Shown here: positions 43,815 to 56,000 of the stretch, in pieces
How the letters are laid out: the number at the start of each line of letters is the position of its first letter
Numbering within the stretch: position 1 is the first letter of the stretch
Assembly (NCBI GenBank): GCA_035610365.1
Contig: CM069432.1
Location: 84,200,520-84,264,519, forward strand
Length of the DNA stretch: 64,000 nucleotides
Direction: 5' to 3'
DNA from: Aquatica leii
Taxonomy: Eukaryota; Arthropoda; Insecta; Coleoptera; Lampyridae
Notes under the pieces: generated by a model
Told to the model about the DNA's origin: nothing
The model's input: only the letters and a program-made list of their open reading frames with translations
Database searches by the model: none
Program-made: the position numbers and the translations under genes

Positions 43815-44118
43815 AGATGAGTTTACATTAGGAAAAAGTGGCCAAGTAATAAGTGGTCAATCGAGTGAGGTGATATATAATGTGTACAGTTGTTTGAAAA
43901 ACTTACAACCCACATATACCTTGAAACAATTAAAAGAAACCGTGTCTGAAGTAACACGATGGGTCTGTTAGATCAGTGGCAAATATTATTAAAAAGGGTA
44001 AAGGTTCAGCAGAAGAAGGAAAACGTGTGACAATTCGTGCTCTACGCGAGAAAAACTGGTGATAAATTTGGGGGACGATTCAGAAACTGAAAGTGGCTGG
44101 TCTAGTGATGAATGATTG
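43815..44118 (+). pseudogene. element B transposase remnant, N- and C-terminal scraps
   Basis: SGQSSEVIYNVYSCLKNLQP, then TLKQLKETVSEVT, SVANIIKKGKGSAEEGKRV and, after a jump, INLGDDSETESGWSSDE with a stop. The first parts resemble the N-terminal helix-turn-helix of DDE_3-type transposases. The acidic end resembles their extreme C-terminus (..LGDDSE-S-DE). The catalytic core is deleted between them, so B could only move with an enzyme from elsewhere. Confidence 0.55.
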
Positions 44119-44377
44119 TGTGACTTTTTTGTTAGTAGTATTTAATATTATTATACTAGGTAATTATCGTCGTTTGAGTAACTTTTCCCCAAAATGTATG
44201 GAAATATAAAAATTGATTACCTAAGAAATATAATAATTTTTTTAAATAGCTACACTACCTAAATAATACTGTTAAAATATATGGTATTCTGTTTCTATAA
44301 TTAAAAATCGAACTTATACTTCTTTAATTTTCATAAACGATTAAACAGTTGTGTTCATCTGTAATTTAAATATAAAA

Positions 44378-44397
44378 TTTATTATTATTATTATTAT
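44378..44397. repeat. (ATT)n microsatellite
   Basis: About seven ATT units within element B, between its transposase scraps and its right end. Confidence 0.8.
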
Positions 44398-44599
44398 TTT
44401 TTATTTTATAAATGTTTAAACTATTACTGTTCATATGTAATTCAAATAAATAAAATATTTTTAAATTTTCTTGTAGTTTGATGACAAATGATTGAAAACG
44501 CGACACCGACGCCACTGGTAATGCTTTCAGTCGCTATTGAGTTAACGAGTGCGGAACATCCATGCGCGACACAAGGCATTCTTTGGGCGCGCGGGCTGT

Positions 44600-45300
44600 A
44601 TAGTGTATATATAGACGAAATCTGGATCTTTTCTAAGAAACCACAGAAGAGATCTTAGCAAGACGACACAACAAAAAGTGTAAAAAATGAAGAATGTTTA
44701 AGTAGTGGGAAAAGATTTATCATTTTACACGATGAGTATCGTTTTATTCAAAACTGTAGTTTAATTTTTGCGGCAAAATCTAGTGATTACCATAACAATA
44801 TGGTCGCTGACACTTTTGAGAAGTGGTTGAAACAGCAGCTGTTTTCTAATCTACAGTTATTAATTATTTTGGACAATGAATCATATTATACTCGGTTATA
44901 GAGAAAACTTCTTAGAGTTCATGGAAAAAGGAAGAGTTGCAAAACTGGTTAACAACAAAAAAAAAATTTTGCTGACAAGGATTTAAAGATAGATTTGTTG
45001 AACCTTGCTAAACAACTGAAGCGGTATATTTTAAATGACATTATTATAAATCTAGTCATTTCGTGATTAGATTACCTCCATACTATTGCCAATTTAAAGC
45101 AATTGAGAATAATTGGGGTATATGCAAATCATACAAGGTTACTCTGATGCCGCTGTATTACAAATGGAGGAGGAGGAGATTTTAAAACAATGTGATGGAG
45201 AAGTGTGGAAAAAAACTATTCCTCATACATAAAAAATATACATCTCAATGCTGATCACTGTGAAAAAATATAACAGTAGAACTATTGGTAATTTGTATTA
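44600..45300 (+). pseudogene. element A transposase, catalytic C-terminal half
   Basis: SVYIDEIWIFSKKP holds the first catalytic Asp (..DE.W). SGKRFIILHDEYRFIQNCSL, SSDYHNNMVADTFEKWLKQQ and LIILDNESYY (second Asp) follow. Then come KIDLLNLAKQLKRYILNDII, LPPYYCQFKAIENNWG (the final Glu region) and an acidic tail near 45240-45310. This is the IS630/Tc1-like DDE_3 fold, and the text continues the N-terminal half ending at 40655. Stops occur after the first and second Asp blocks, and a frameshift lies near 44960, so it is inactive. Confidence 0.8.
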
Positions 45301-45337
45301 ATGGCGATATTTCTGATAGTGATAGATTCTTTAATGT

Positions 45338-45602
45338 AATTTTTTTTATAAATTAAAGAAATATAACATATTTCAGTAGTTGTTAGTTACAAACACACAA
45401 AAACAACTTTTGAATACCACTGTCAAATGATTACGACAGACAATTTAGTCTTTAAAGATACGCCTAAAACAAAGATTACTATTTTCTTCTAACACACCTG
45501 ACACAAATACAGATGTTTTAAACATACAGTGTCCGTCTTAGGTCACCACTCGCAGCAACGATAACGTAGCATTCCATTCTCTCTATTTCCAAAAATTGTC
45601 TC
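45338..45602 (-). repeat. element A right inverted end
   Basis: Inverted copy of the split left end. Outer edge near CTCTCTATTTCCAAAAATTG. Confidence 0.8.
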
Positions 45603-45609
45603 GTTTTTT

Positions 45610-47325
45610 AATTGTACGCGTAGTATATAATTTATTAATTAATATTTAGTATATTACAATTTTACAGAAAATTATTTTCATTTTGACGTTATTTAACTAT
45701 TTTAAAATAACACTAAAAATGTCAGATTCAATGTACCGCTGATGATGGTAGTAAAGCTATCATAACCCGTACACTGTTTTTTAAAAGTTAATATTGTGGC
45801 TTTTAATTTTTTTATATTATTTTAGTAAAACTGGCACAAGATTATTGTCAAATTTTATAAAAATTCTTCAACAAATAATTTTATTTTGAAAAATAGATTT
45901 GGTTTTGTTAAATTGAAAAAAAACGCGTTTTAGAAATTGTATAAATTCAAATATTAGAGTATTATATATTTTGAAGTTGGTAGTATTTGTTATTGCATAT
46001 AAAAATATTGTAATATAAACTAACCTAAAATTGTAAGTTAATTGTCAAAGCTAATAGATTTTACATGTAGGAAACTTCATAGTTTCCTACGTGTGGGTTA
46101 ACTCATACGTATCTCCGTTTTCACAATATGGCGTTTAGCCTCAAATTTATTATTAATAGATTTTGTTAGTAATAAATATAGAACTAACATTAAATTTAAG
46201 AAATACCTATTCAAAGTATTATTCAAATTAAGCGATTTGGACAATTACACTAGGTTCCCAGGTATGAAAGCAATTCAAAAATGGCTTTTTTTACTTTTTA
46301 CCTTTTTGGTTATCTCATAAATATGAAATAAAACCTGTAGAGTCCACCCCTCTCATTTATGAAATCAAAATCAAGAGTGACGAAAGATGACTTGCACCTT
46401 CTTCTAAAATTTCATGATATCGTTAATCCGTTAACTGTATATACTTTTGTCGTTAATCTACCAGATTTATAAACATTACCTAACATATTGTAGACTTCTT
46501 CTTAATTGTATTTAATATTTTAATCAATCAGTCAGCCTTGTGCGTACTACTTACAGTATCGCATAATTTTACTTTTGTTTAATTATATTGATTTTTTTTA
46601 TAACTGTCATCCTTAATTATATTTACTTATTTTATCTAAACACAACGTAGATTCTACTTTTAGTTACAAACTACGTAAGCTTACTTAACACGCACATTTT
46701 TGTTAAACCAAATAAAAAAAGTAGTGAACGTGGCTACTTGTGACAAAAAATTGTCGGTTGGGTAAGCTTTTGTGCTCATAATTTTTTTTTGCGATTCAAT
46801 ATTATAACTGGATTTTTAACTAGTTTTGCGACTGCATGGTAAACAAAGCAGTTGTCTGAGTATTAGTTAAATTTTATTCAAGTCAATCTCATAATAGCAC
46901 CAGTCGCCTGCATTTAAGTTGCAAAAAAAATCTAGCAGCAATGTTTAATTTTTTCAAAAAAAAATTAATTTTGCAAAAAATAGCACAAAAAACTAATTTT
47001 CTTTAATAGACTCATAGCATAACTTACCTTTACTTATTCGTTATGCTATGCTTCACTTTAGACGGTAGTGACATACATTACAATTTTTTTTTAACAAGAG
47101 CATCATAAACGATAGCAGTACATAAAAATTAAGTATAATAAATAACACTGAAAAATTTTAAAAACTAATTAAATAGATACGTACAGGTTTTTCTGCGATA
47201 AATAAGAACTAAACAATAAGTATTTATTGACATTTAATTATATCAAATTTTGAGTCAAATTTAAAACCTACAGTATTTTGTATATTTGTTACGTAGAGGT
47301 AGACATAAAGAATATACCCGCTAGA
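45610..47325. other. no gene; one strong hairpin
   Basis: AT-rich. The only structure is the hairpin at 46063-46094. Confidence 0.5.
46063..46094. other. near-perfect 14-bp stem, 4-base loop hairpin
   Basis: ACATGTAGGAAACT / TCAT / AGTTTCCTACGTGT; one mismatched pair in the stem. No gene next to it. It could be the tip of a small foldback element. Confidence 0.7.
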
Positions 47326-47565
47326 AGTCGTATGGCCGGTTTCTAGAATAAACATATAATCAGAGATTAACTAATCGAGACTTATAATTAACAGAGCGTT
47401 AAAATATCATTCGGTTTCTTGAACTAATTAAACGCGGACTTAACTAATCGCGGATTAATTATTTTATTTTATATTGGTATCTTCAAATAACACGAAATTT
47501 AAAATAAAGAATTCTTTGAAACAAAATTTGAAGTTCAAAAGCTTGAATCTTATTGTTTGCGTTAT

Positions 47566-48836
47566 TGTTTAATGATCGAAAACGCAAGAATTCGTGGGAA
47601 AAGTTTTTCCGAAAATGAAAAAAATACTTTATTTGGTTTAGTTACGTCGTAGTATGGCGATATAATAGACAATAAAAAAACAGACGGCGTAACTTTAGGC
47701 AACAAAAAACTAGCATGGAAAGAAATTGATGTGAATTTTAATTGCCAGAACCAAAATGGCAATCGTTCAGCAAAGCAGCTGCTTGATCTATATGATAGTT
47801 TAAAACGCACTGCACGTATAACGTATTTGCACGTATTTACAGTGTGAGAAGGTAAGTTCACATACTATAATAAATACTCACATAAGATGTCGTTTATTCA
47901 TAATCATTAATCATAAATATTTAATAGAGACCCAAACTACAAAACTACTTGGTAAATTTACAATTTTTGGATATTCGACAATTTTTCAGCAATTTGGTGT
48001 ATAAATATACAGTTATTGGTACTGGATTTGCAATAGACAGACGATAAGACCACTAGTGGCAAAATAACTGTACAAAAACTTTTCACATAGCACAGCAAAA
48101 CCAAACAATCGCATATACACCAGTCTTTTGAGTCTGTTTTACATACTACATTTTATAAAACTTTTATTTTAGAAAAATGCTTACAAAACAGGTGGTGGTA
48201 CATTTATTAAGAAAAGTACCCCACTAGATCAAAAAATAGTAACGACTTTAAAGCCGCATTGCCAAGCAAATATGATTCGTTTACATCCTACATTGACTCA
48301 CAACCAAGTTGTAGCTTAAAGCACACACCTACAGGTATTCTTAAGAATATTCCTGCTAGAATCCATTCTAATTAATAAAAATCTTTAGCTTGCAACCTGG
48401 TTACAAATAGAGTTTTAACCTATGGTGTAGTATCATCGGGTGACTTACAGCTCGTCACACCAAGTTTGATGAAAAATAGATTATGCTTAATTTGTTCATT
48501 ATAATATTTTTTTAGATTTTCTTTTGTTTACAGAAGACTTTCCAGGTAAAATACACTTAAACTTCACACAGCTCCAAAGTGAAATATTCTATCTTACCTA
48601 CATACACAGTAAAATTCAAGTAGTTACAATTATTCGATTCATATTTAACTTTAAGTTGAAAACTAATCGTATCCTACAAACAAACAAAAATATATTTTCA
48701 ACATTTTTCAGAGTTTGTTGAAAGCGAAGTAGAAGAAGTTATTTCGGCAAATACCGATATCTCGGAGCATAGTCAGCCTCAACCAGGAGCAAAAGAAAGA
48801 AAAACAGTCGGCAGCAACACACAACCTGCAAAATAA
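47566..48836 (+). pseudogene. Harbinger Myb/SANT-like accessory gene, multi-exon, broken
   Basis: First exon (to about 47850, donor GTAAGT): RIRGKSFSENEKNTLFGLV, then KKTDGVTLGNKKLAWKEIDV and NRSAKQLLDLYDSLKRTAR. This is the trihelix Myb_DNA-bind_5 type found beside Harbinger transposases. Next exon near 48175, after TATTTTAG: NAYKTGGGTFIKKSTPLDQK and so on. Last exon from about 48712, after TTTTTCAG: EFVESEVEEVISANTDISEH and RKTVGSNTQPA, then a stop and a further Glu/Lys-rich tail in another frame. A stop in exon 1 (after LVTS) and another before the donor show decay. The protein normally carries the transposase to the nucleus and to the TIRs. Confidence 0.75.
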
Positions 48837-49256
48837 ACCGTCAGAACAAATTTCCAATAGATTTTGTAATAGAAAAAATTTTAAAGATGAGAAAGACGAA
48901 GAGATACTTAAGTATAGATTAGAATGTTTGAAAATAGAAAAAACCATCAAAGAAAGACAATTAATGTTAATAAAACAAGAAATTATGCAAAAAAAGAAAT
49001 TCGTGAAATTAAAAAAAATGGTCTACTAGAAGAAATAGAATTTAATTTAAAAAATAGAGCAAATAAAATTTAGTAGTATTTAGTAATTTAGTAGTAAGAT
49101 ATTAGTTTAAATTTAATTGAGAGATTAAGTTTTTTTATTAAAGAAATCAATAACTCAATTCTATAGGATAAGTAGTTAAAAACGTTAGTATAGTTTTAAT
49201 TATTATAGAATTTCTTGTTAATAATCTTATCGTTATTTACATGTTTTTTTTATAAA

Positions 49257-49672
49257 TTAGAAGTAATTAAATTCAGCATTACTTTCGGGCATCTTAACGA
49301 AGTTTGGTCGCAATTCTGCTAAACATTCAGATACTCTCTGAATAACTCGAAAAACTGTACGTTTATGAATTCCATAATCATCTCCGAGTATTTGAAATGC
49401 ACTTATTAAAAAATTTATTATAAGTAAATTACATTTACATTTCTGTCACTCGTACCTGTTGCATAAAATCGTAATGTAATAAAAAGTTGATCGATTAAAC
49501 CGATTATGGTTTGTACAGTTTCTGGTGAAAAGCGATATCGAGTCAGAACCTCTGCCCTGCTGTAATTTTCAAACGGATTGGGTCTTGGTCTAAACACTTT
49601 AACCCTGTCCGCGGCGTTTAAAAGATCAAACACTTCGTCATCAGATGATAAACTTGAAGAATCAAATTCCAT
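49257..49672 (-). pseudogene. Harbinger transposase, truncated N-terminal part
   Basis: The Met at 49672 begins MEFDSSSLSSDDEVFDLLNA, then a RPRPNPFENYSRAEVLTRYR block and FSPETVQTIIGLI, as in HARBI1-like proteins. A short internal loss follows. LFITLRFYATG comes next, then a small intron or indel, and then FQILGDDYGIHKRTVFRVIQ and ELRPNFVKMPES. The frame stops at 49257. The catalytic DDE blocks that should follow are absent. Upstream codons to 49774 are open but look like 5' UTR. Confidence 0.8.
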
Positions 49673-50039
49673 TTGGATTAATTTTCTAGTCACGCAAACA
49701 CGACACAAAAACCGAAAAGAAATGTTTAGAAGTTCTGAAAAGAACTGTATAAACAACAAAAGAAAAATAATCAAGAGAACACAATATAACCACGACGCAT
49801 CAAAAACGAACGTAAAACGAGGTTAGGAAACGCAGAAGGTTAAGTTTAAATATAACATTGCAGTTTTTGATTATTGCGCATGCGTCCGTTAAATTTAATT
49901 GACCAAAATGCTCAGTTAGTTTAATCAAGACTTAAACTAAATTAACCTGACGTTAGACGTTCTAGAAACCTATTTTTTAGTTTAACAGGGGATTAAACTT
50001 AATCTTCGATTAAATTCGTTTCTAGAAACCGGGCAGTAG

Positions 50040-53000
50040 AGTGGGATGGGTTATAAGTCAAAGTAAAATTATTTATAAGCTCCCACTTACTGCCGTAAAC
50101 GATAAACTGACTAGAACTAACAGCCAGCAGCAGGTATCTCCCACGCACCGGATAAAGTTATAGAAGCAGAGATAATTGTAGGAAGAGAAAACCTAGATAC
50201 ACAAATACCCAAAGAGATAACAATAACTACGTTTTTATTCACACTGAAAAAAAATAAGATGTATTACCATAATTAACTAGTCATATAAATTACAAATAGT
50301 ACACCACTGTACGATTGGAATATAAAAGAATTAAATTATTGACAGTACTTCACTGACCTTAAAAAAGTTATAATTCAAAGTGAGGTTACATTAAATTTGG
50401 TAAGGGCTCCTAATTTAAAATTGCCTGCAGTTATGGCAATATGCAAAACTAAATTGACTCGCATGTTAACAGGAAACGTTGACAGTACAAGTTTGTAATG
50501 ATCACTATCTATTTTAGGTTTAAATAGCACTGTGTTTCCGAAGTTACGTTCAAAATGAACTGCCTTACATGTTATTTTTACATAAGTATTTACATAAGTT
50601 TAATTTAAATTATGAAGTGACTTTTAACTATTGTATATGATTAAAGAATTAACAAAACAAAACAAATTGATTACGCTGTATCTATTATACAAAGTGATGT
50701 TTACGAGGGCTATGGTACTGACTAAGTTTGTGTATTTTGTAGGTGTCGATAGTAAGCTATTACGTTGACATTCGTACTTCGTGTTGGTGATAGCGTCGCT
50801 ACCTCGAATACTAGCAAACAGAAACAGTAATTCCCAGAACCTATAGGTAACAAAGAAAGACCAAATTTAGAGATAAGTTGATAACCATAGAACTGTAGCT
50901 AAGGAATACCATAAAATGTAAAAAAATTAAAAAAACACTAAAAGAACAAGAGATTAGAATCGTTAATTGACGCCATTTTGCAAACCTACCAAATGTGCTT
51001 ATCTCTATTATCCCAACAGCAATATGTGGTTCAGCCGTGATGTAACTAATTTTTTTCGTGAGTACATCTAAAAGAACAAATTTTAATCGAACGTTAAATT
51101 TAGAGAATACTTTCTTACCTCATGACTATTCTCAAGCGAACATGTGCTAATAAGTAGCAAAGTGGTTAAACCTTTGTGGTTTTCATTAGCGCTTTCAAAT
51201 GGAAAAGAACGTTAGAAGCAAAAACAAAACTTTTTAAGCGTCAAAATGTCCGACCAACGAACGGTATTCGTGGTGGTAAATCAGTATGACCAATTTTACG
51301 AAATCCAAAAAAACTCAACTCAAGCAATATAAAGATATTAGGATATATAGGGTCAACGCCAAAAATTGAAAACGTAAGTAATGTAAGTTGTCTATACAAC
51401 AGGTTTTAAATTGTAAGTAATATCGGAAATTACTTTTACCTAATAACTAATAGTTTTAATGTAATTTACACATTACATATTTTTGTTAGTTGTAATTAAA
51501 CCTTACACTAATAGGATTATATTAAATTCAAATTTTTAAATAGTTGAATACTATAAAAATAATAAAACAGCTTTCTAAAAATATGCCAAACTGTGAAATT
51601 TAATCAACAAAACTTAGCTATAAACAATAATATTATAGGAAGATATACTTATTTATTTTTTTTTTTTTAGAATTGTACTTTTAAACAACGCCTAGTTTGC
51701 AGCTACGTGATTTCGTGTGACGCATCGTGTGAAAAAAGCTTAATTTAATTTACAGAAAAATTTGAATAATTTGTACTTGTGTAATGTGTACATATTTAGA
51801 AACTTTGAACTTAAAGGGAATTATAAGAATTACATTATTTTGCATAAATTATAAATAACTTTACAAGTATTACACTCCTGTTTCTTTTTGTTTGTAAATT
51901 TTTAACGCATTATTGTGATAATTTAATCATTGACTGTCAATTGAAATTTTATAATTTTGTATTTTATTTATTTATAATTATTATGCGTTGATCTTATAGA
52001 ATTCCGTACTTACTGATACTGTAATTTCATATGGCGCGAAGAAATTAACCAGTCGTAGTTTAGCTCACCAGTGACACTCCTTAAAAAAAGTTAAGTTATT
52101 TTTGTTAAAAGTATATATTTTTTACAATAATTTATAAGACTCAAAGATTACCGCATGTGTATAATTAAAATTAAAAAAAGGTTTGTTTAATTTGTATTTT
52201 TCTTTTAAATGAACATTAGAATATAATCAAAATACGGGGAACATTAAATTTTATAATATGGATAAATTTGATTTAAACATGCAGATACTAAATAACGAGT
52301 ATACAGCTTGTGATTAAAATCCGATTAAAATGTAAAAACATTATTATTTACTTTTGCATAATATGTGTTACTGCATTTTGTTAATTTTATTTCAAAATTA
52401 GATATAATTTTTTTTTAAATAAATAAGCGTTTTTTAGGTGTAGCATTCAACACGTATAAAATTTAAAATCATACGTTCGTCGCTAACGCAACAGAAAATT
52501 AGATAGAATTGGACATTACACTTTGTATGCATAATGACTAAAGAAATTTAACAGTCCTGTAAATACTCTCGAGAGTTAAAACGTACACGTAGTTACTTTA
52601 GAAAGTTTGTAAACTTAGTTTTCAGCGTTCGGCAGGCTAACTTCCACAGTATAAAATTTGCAACATAAAAAACGAAACTGTTCCAATGAAAAACAAAAAT
52701 ACAATTCTAAACAAATAAATTTTACAAAGTTATAGTTTATGCTTCAATAAATTAATTCTGTCTAATGCATGATATGTAGAAATCTCTGTATAAATAGATT
52801 AATACGACAATTCAAGATAATCAAAATTATCGTTGTCGTATACACCACGCTTACCTTCCGATAAGAACGATAATAAATACGACAGCTAAACTTACCCATT
52901 GTTACATAATGGTAGTATTTGCTTTGATGTATTGCTAGTTATTGTTAACGGTATTATCTGAAATGATTTTCCGAATTGCTTTAGAAAACAGTTTTGTATC

Positions 53001-56000
53001 AAATTATATGTAAAAGAAAGATAATTAAAGTGTCCGTGAAAATGTCATAAATAAATAAATAATTGATTACAATGCTTTCATTAAATTAAAAATTGCTTCT
53101 ATATCTTTAAAAGTTAAAATGTTATAAAATTAACTCATGATATGTTCATTTTTGTATTACGAATAGGTCCTTGACGGTAACGTAATAAAACGGTGCTTGT
53201 TATATAAGAATATAGCTTTGTTTGAGTTTTATTGCAGTTTTATATTGAATTTTACTCGCTCCTGAGTGACAGGCAGGAAAAATTAACATTTCCCTAAACT
53301 AGCAGGGCAAGCTTTCTGTTACGCTATAAAATATGTTATTTTTAAACTTTTTTATTTTGCATTTCAACTTTACCTTGTTATAAATTATAATACAGTAAAC
53401 TTAAATATACACATTTTCATAAATAATAATTAAACACTAAAGTAATATTTAAGTTTCTATCAATATTTTTATTAATTACGTTTAGAATACTTTTATACCT
53501 ACTTAATTATATTATATTAAATGGTATATACATAGAAAATTATAAAATATATCGATTTTGACCGACGCAAGTATGAATCATTTAACTCATTCATTATTTC
53601 AAAATAATACCTTATTTATTTACACTGTTGTCAACTTGCGGATGTGAGTATATCGTACTAGCCTCTTTAGTGATTGCAATGTGCGATGTCGTAGGTACCA
53701 AACGTAGGAACTAAAATGTGGCTTGTCATTACCACGATTCTATACCATGGTTACTATCAAAATAGCGAATAAACAGGACAGCCGTTACATGACTACATCC
53801 AGTTTATATCCTACCAAACAACTTTACACTTACTTAAAGTTTACGGAACTGTTAAATTGCAGCGTTGTGAACATTGTGACTTTAACACTGTTTTGTTTTT
53901 ACATGTTGTCTACTTTTTCATCTATATCCTTTCTTTACTTCACAAATGGATAACTGCCGACTGCTTTAGTCCGATCAAGATTTAAGTTTCTCTGAATTAT
54001 ATATTTATAATAAGTTTTTATAATATTTGTTAAGCGAAGATTTGCAATAAATGCGAATTTACTAAAAAAAATTGAGTTAATAGCTTGGGATACAATTATG
54101 CACCATCAAGAATACGTTGTAAGTGATGAGTACTAAAGATACCTGCTTTAGAGTTAGTTCTGCCCAATAATTGCTAAAGAAGGAATTAACATCTAATTAG
54201 AATTCAAACAATAAAAGCTTAAGTTTTTAAAGGGATTACATAAATTCTGTTGAACGACCACTTCAAACAATTTTTTTATTAAATTGGCACACGAAACCAA
54301 AGAGATTGAATGAATTTGTTAGCTGTGATGGGCGCGTGTTCTACACCTTAAAATATTGAATTTTCTACACTTTTGATGTAGAAAATGACGACTATGTAGA
54401 ATATGTATAAAATACAAATAAAATGCGGGAACGAAACTATTTAAAAGAAAAGCAAGTTCTGAAAGGGCAACAGGCTCCAAGAAAAAAAGATAAATAGTTA
54501 CTAAGTATTTACTGTGCTACCAGGCATAAAAACACCCTAAAATATACTTACCTACCACAATTTACCTGCGTAAAATTTTCTTCAAAATTATTTAAAAATT
54601 ATGTTCAAAATCGTCAAATATTTGTTTGTAAAATTCGTCGATGTTTTGGTTCCATTTTACGTCGTTACTCGTTATATATTTTTTTACGTTTTAAAACAAT
54701 CTATTTAAATTTCTTTGTATAACATTTGGTAAGTATAATTAGAATTGTCTGTATTTGATTCGATTTATAACACACAGTATTAATTAAGGATTACAATTGT
54801 TATTTTGTATTACAGTATTAAATCATGGAGAGCAGAAAATAAAAAAATTGTTTGTACGAAACATTCATAACATCATCGATTCTTTTTTGTACCTAAATTG
54901 TAGCTGGCCAGTGGATATATCCAACCAAAAAAGCTGTTTAATTTGCTGCTGCTGCAACAGATAATTCTGTGAATTATTGAAAGAATCTGATGATGCCGAG
55001 GACTCACGCTCCAAAAAAAGTGTCAAACGGGTCAACAAAATTTAAATTAGATCCTTACCAAAGTAGTTAAAAAATGTTTACACATCAAATGTATGCTGCT
55101 GGTAATCATAAATGTTTACAAAAGTATATTTTCAAACTGGAGTTGTTACAATAATAAACACAATATTTTAATAGAATGCAGTGATAAGGCTGAGACGGTA
55201 ACATAATAAACAAGCAGTTACATATTTATAATAAACCTACATTTGCCAATTATGAAAAATTGATAAGTGTTGGTATAGTCTGAGGAAGAACCTGGTATTT
55301 ATAAATCTGGTGAAGTTGAGTAACAACGTATTATATATATACTTAGGGTGTCGTTGACACAAACACCTTGTAACGCCAAAGACGAGTTACATAGTATGTT
55401 AGTGGCTAAAGAGATGGAAACGTTAAAAGTTAATTTTATACTATCTTTTTTTATTTTCCTTTTAAGCAAATGTATTCTTTCATATTGTTTTATAGTACAT
55501 TTTTAAAATTTTAAGTTTTCTTCTGTTAATTTCTTCTTCTTGTTTTTTTAGACTAATTTTTGCTTTAACTTTGCGTTTTTACATTAGAAAAAATATATAC
55601 ACATTTCATACATTTTAACCTTAAATTATAATTATCTTATTTGACCAGTTGCGTTGAAGCGGTTGAAGTTAAATTTTAACCACAACTTACAAGTTAACTC
55701 TTGCTAATTCCAACAATCCCTTTACTTAAAAATATTTATTGCTGTGACAATTAATTAACATATAAATAACTGTAATAAACTAGTAAGCATAGTTTACAAA
55801 CACATTTTACTTTTTCAAAAAATTATACGTTTTAGTGTACTGCTTTTTTTATCGACTTTTTGTTTATTTATTTTTTTCTTTATTCTTGAAAGATAATCAT
55901 TGAAACTTTTTGTAACATTTTTTGAGAAGCCTATTAGAGGTAAATTGAGGGCAATTGTAAAGGCAGCAAAAATTACAGAGACTACAAGTGGGATGCAAAA

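Larger units (their letters stand above)
40658..44598 (+). mobile_element. element B: second DDE-type transposon inserted at TA in element A
   Basis: TA at 40656-40657 and 44599-44600 flank ends that form a 25-bp inverted repeat with two mismatches (CAGCCCGCGCG[T/C]CCAAA...). Removing it rejoins the two halves of the element A transposase. Inside are a 5' stretch (40658-40904), the palindromic hAT derivative (40905-43794) and remnants of its own transposase (43815-44118). B without the hAT is about 1.05 kb, so it was an internally deleted, non-autonomous copy. Confidence 0.85.
33978..45602 (+). mobile_element. element A: IS630/Tc1-like DDE transposon with ~250-bp inverted ends, host of three insertions
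   Basis: The left arm is 33978-34015 plus 39752-39975 (interrupted by a BEL element). The right arm, about 45338-45602, is its inverted copy. Shared blocks include AAATAGAGAGAATGGA, AGTAATCTTTGTTTTAGGCG, TTTGACAGTGGTATTCAAAA and AATATGTTATAT. Between the arms lie the N-terminal (40169-40655) and C-terminal (44600-45240) halves of one DDE_3-type transposase. With the insertions removed, the element is about 1.95 kb. The TA duplication at its ends is not clear because the ends are diverged. Confidence 0.8.
47333..50035. mobile_element. PIF/Harbinger element with GTA target duplication
   Basis: Ends TG[G/C]CCGGTTTCTAGAA form a 16-bp inverted repeat (47333-47348; 50020-50035). They are flanked by GTA at 47330-47332 and 50036-50038, the 3-bp duplication size of Harbinger. 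Inside are convergent genes: a Myb/SANT-like DNA-binding gene on plus and a DDE transposase on minus, the standard two-gene layout. Total 2703 bp. The transposase lacks its C-terminal half, so the element is not autonomous. Confidence 0.88.

Noticed and set aside
44378..44397. CRISPR-like or functional repeat
   Set aside because: Plain (ATT)n microsatellite; no repeat-spacer structure anywhere in the window.
53723..53953. 76-codon ORF with a hydrophobic C-terminus
   Set aside because: The hydrophobic stretch is typical of T-rich DNA; no splice, start-context or homology support.
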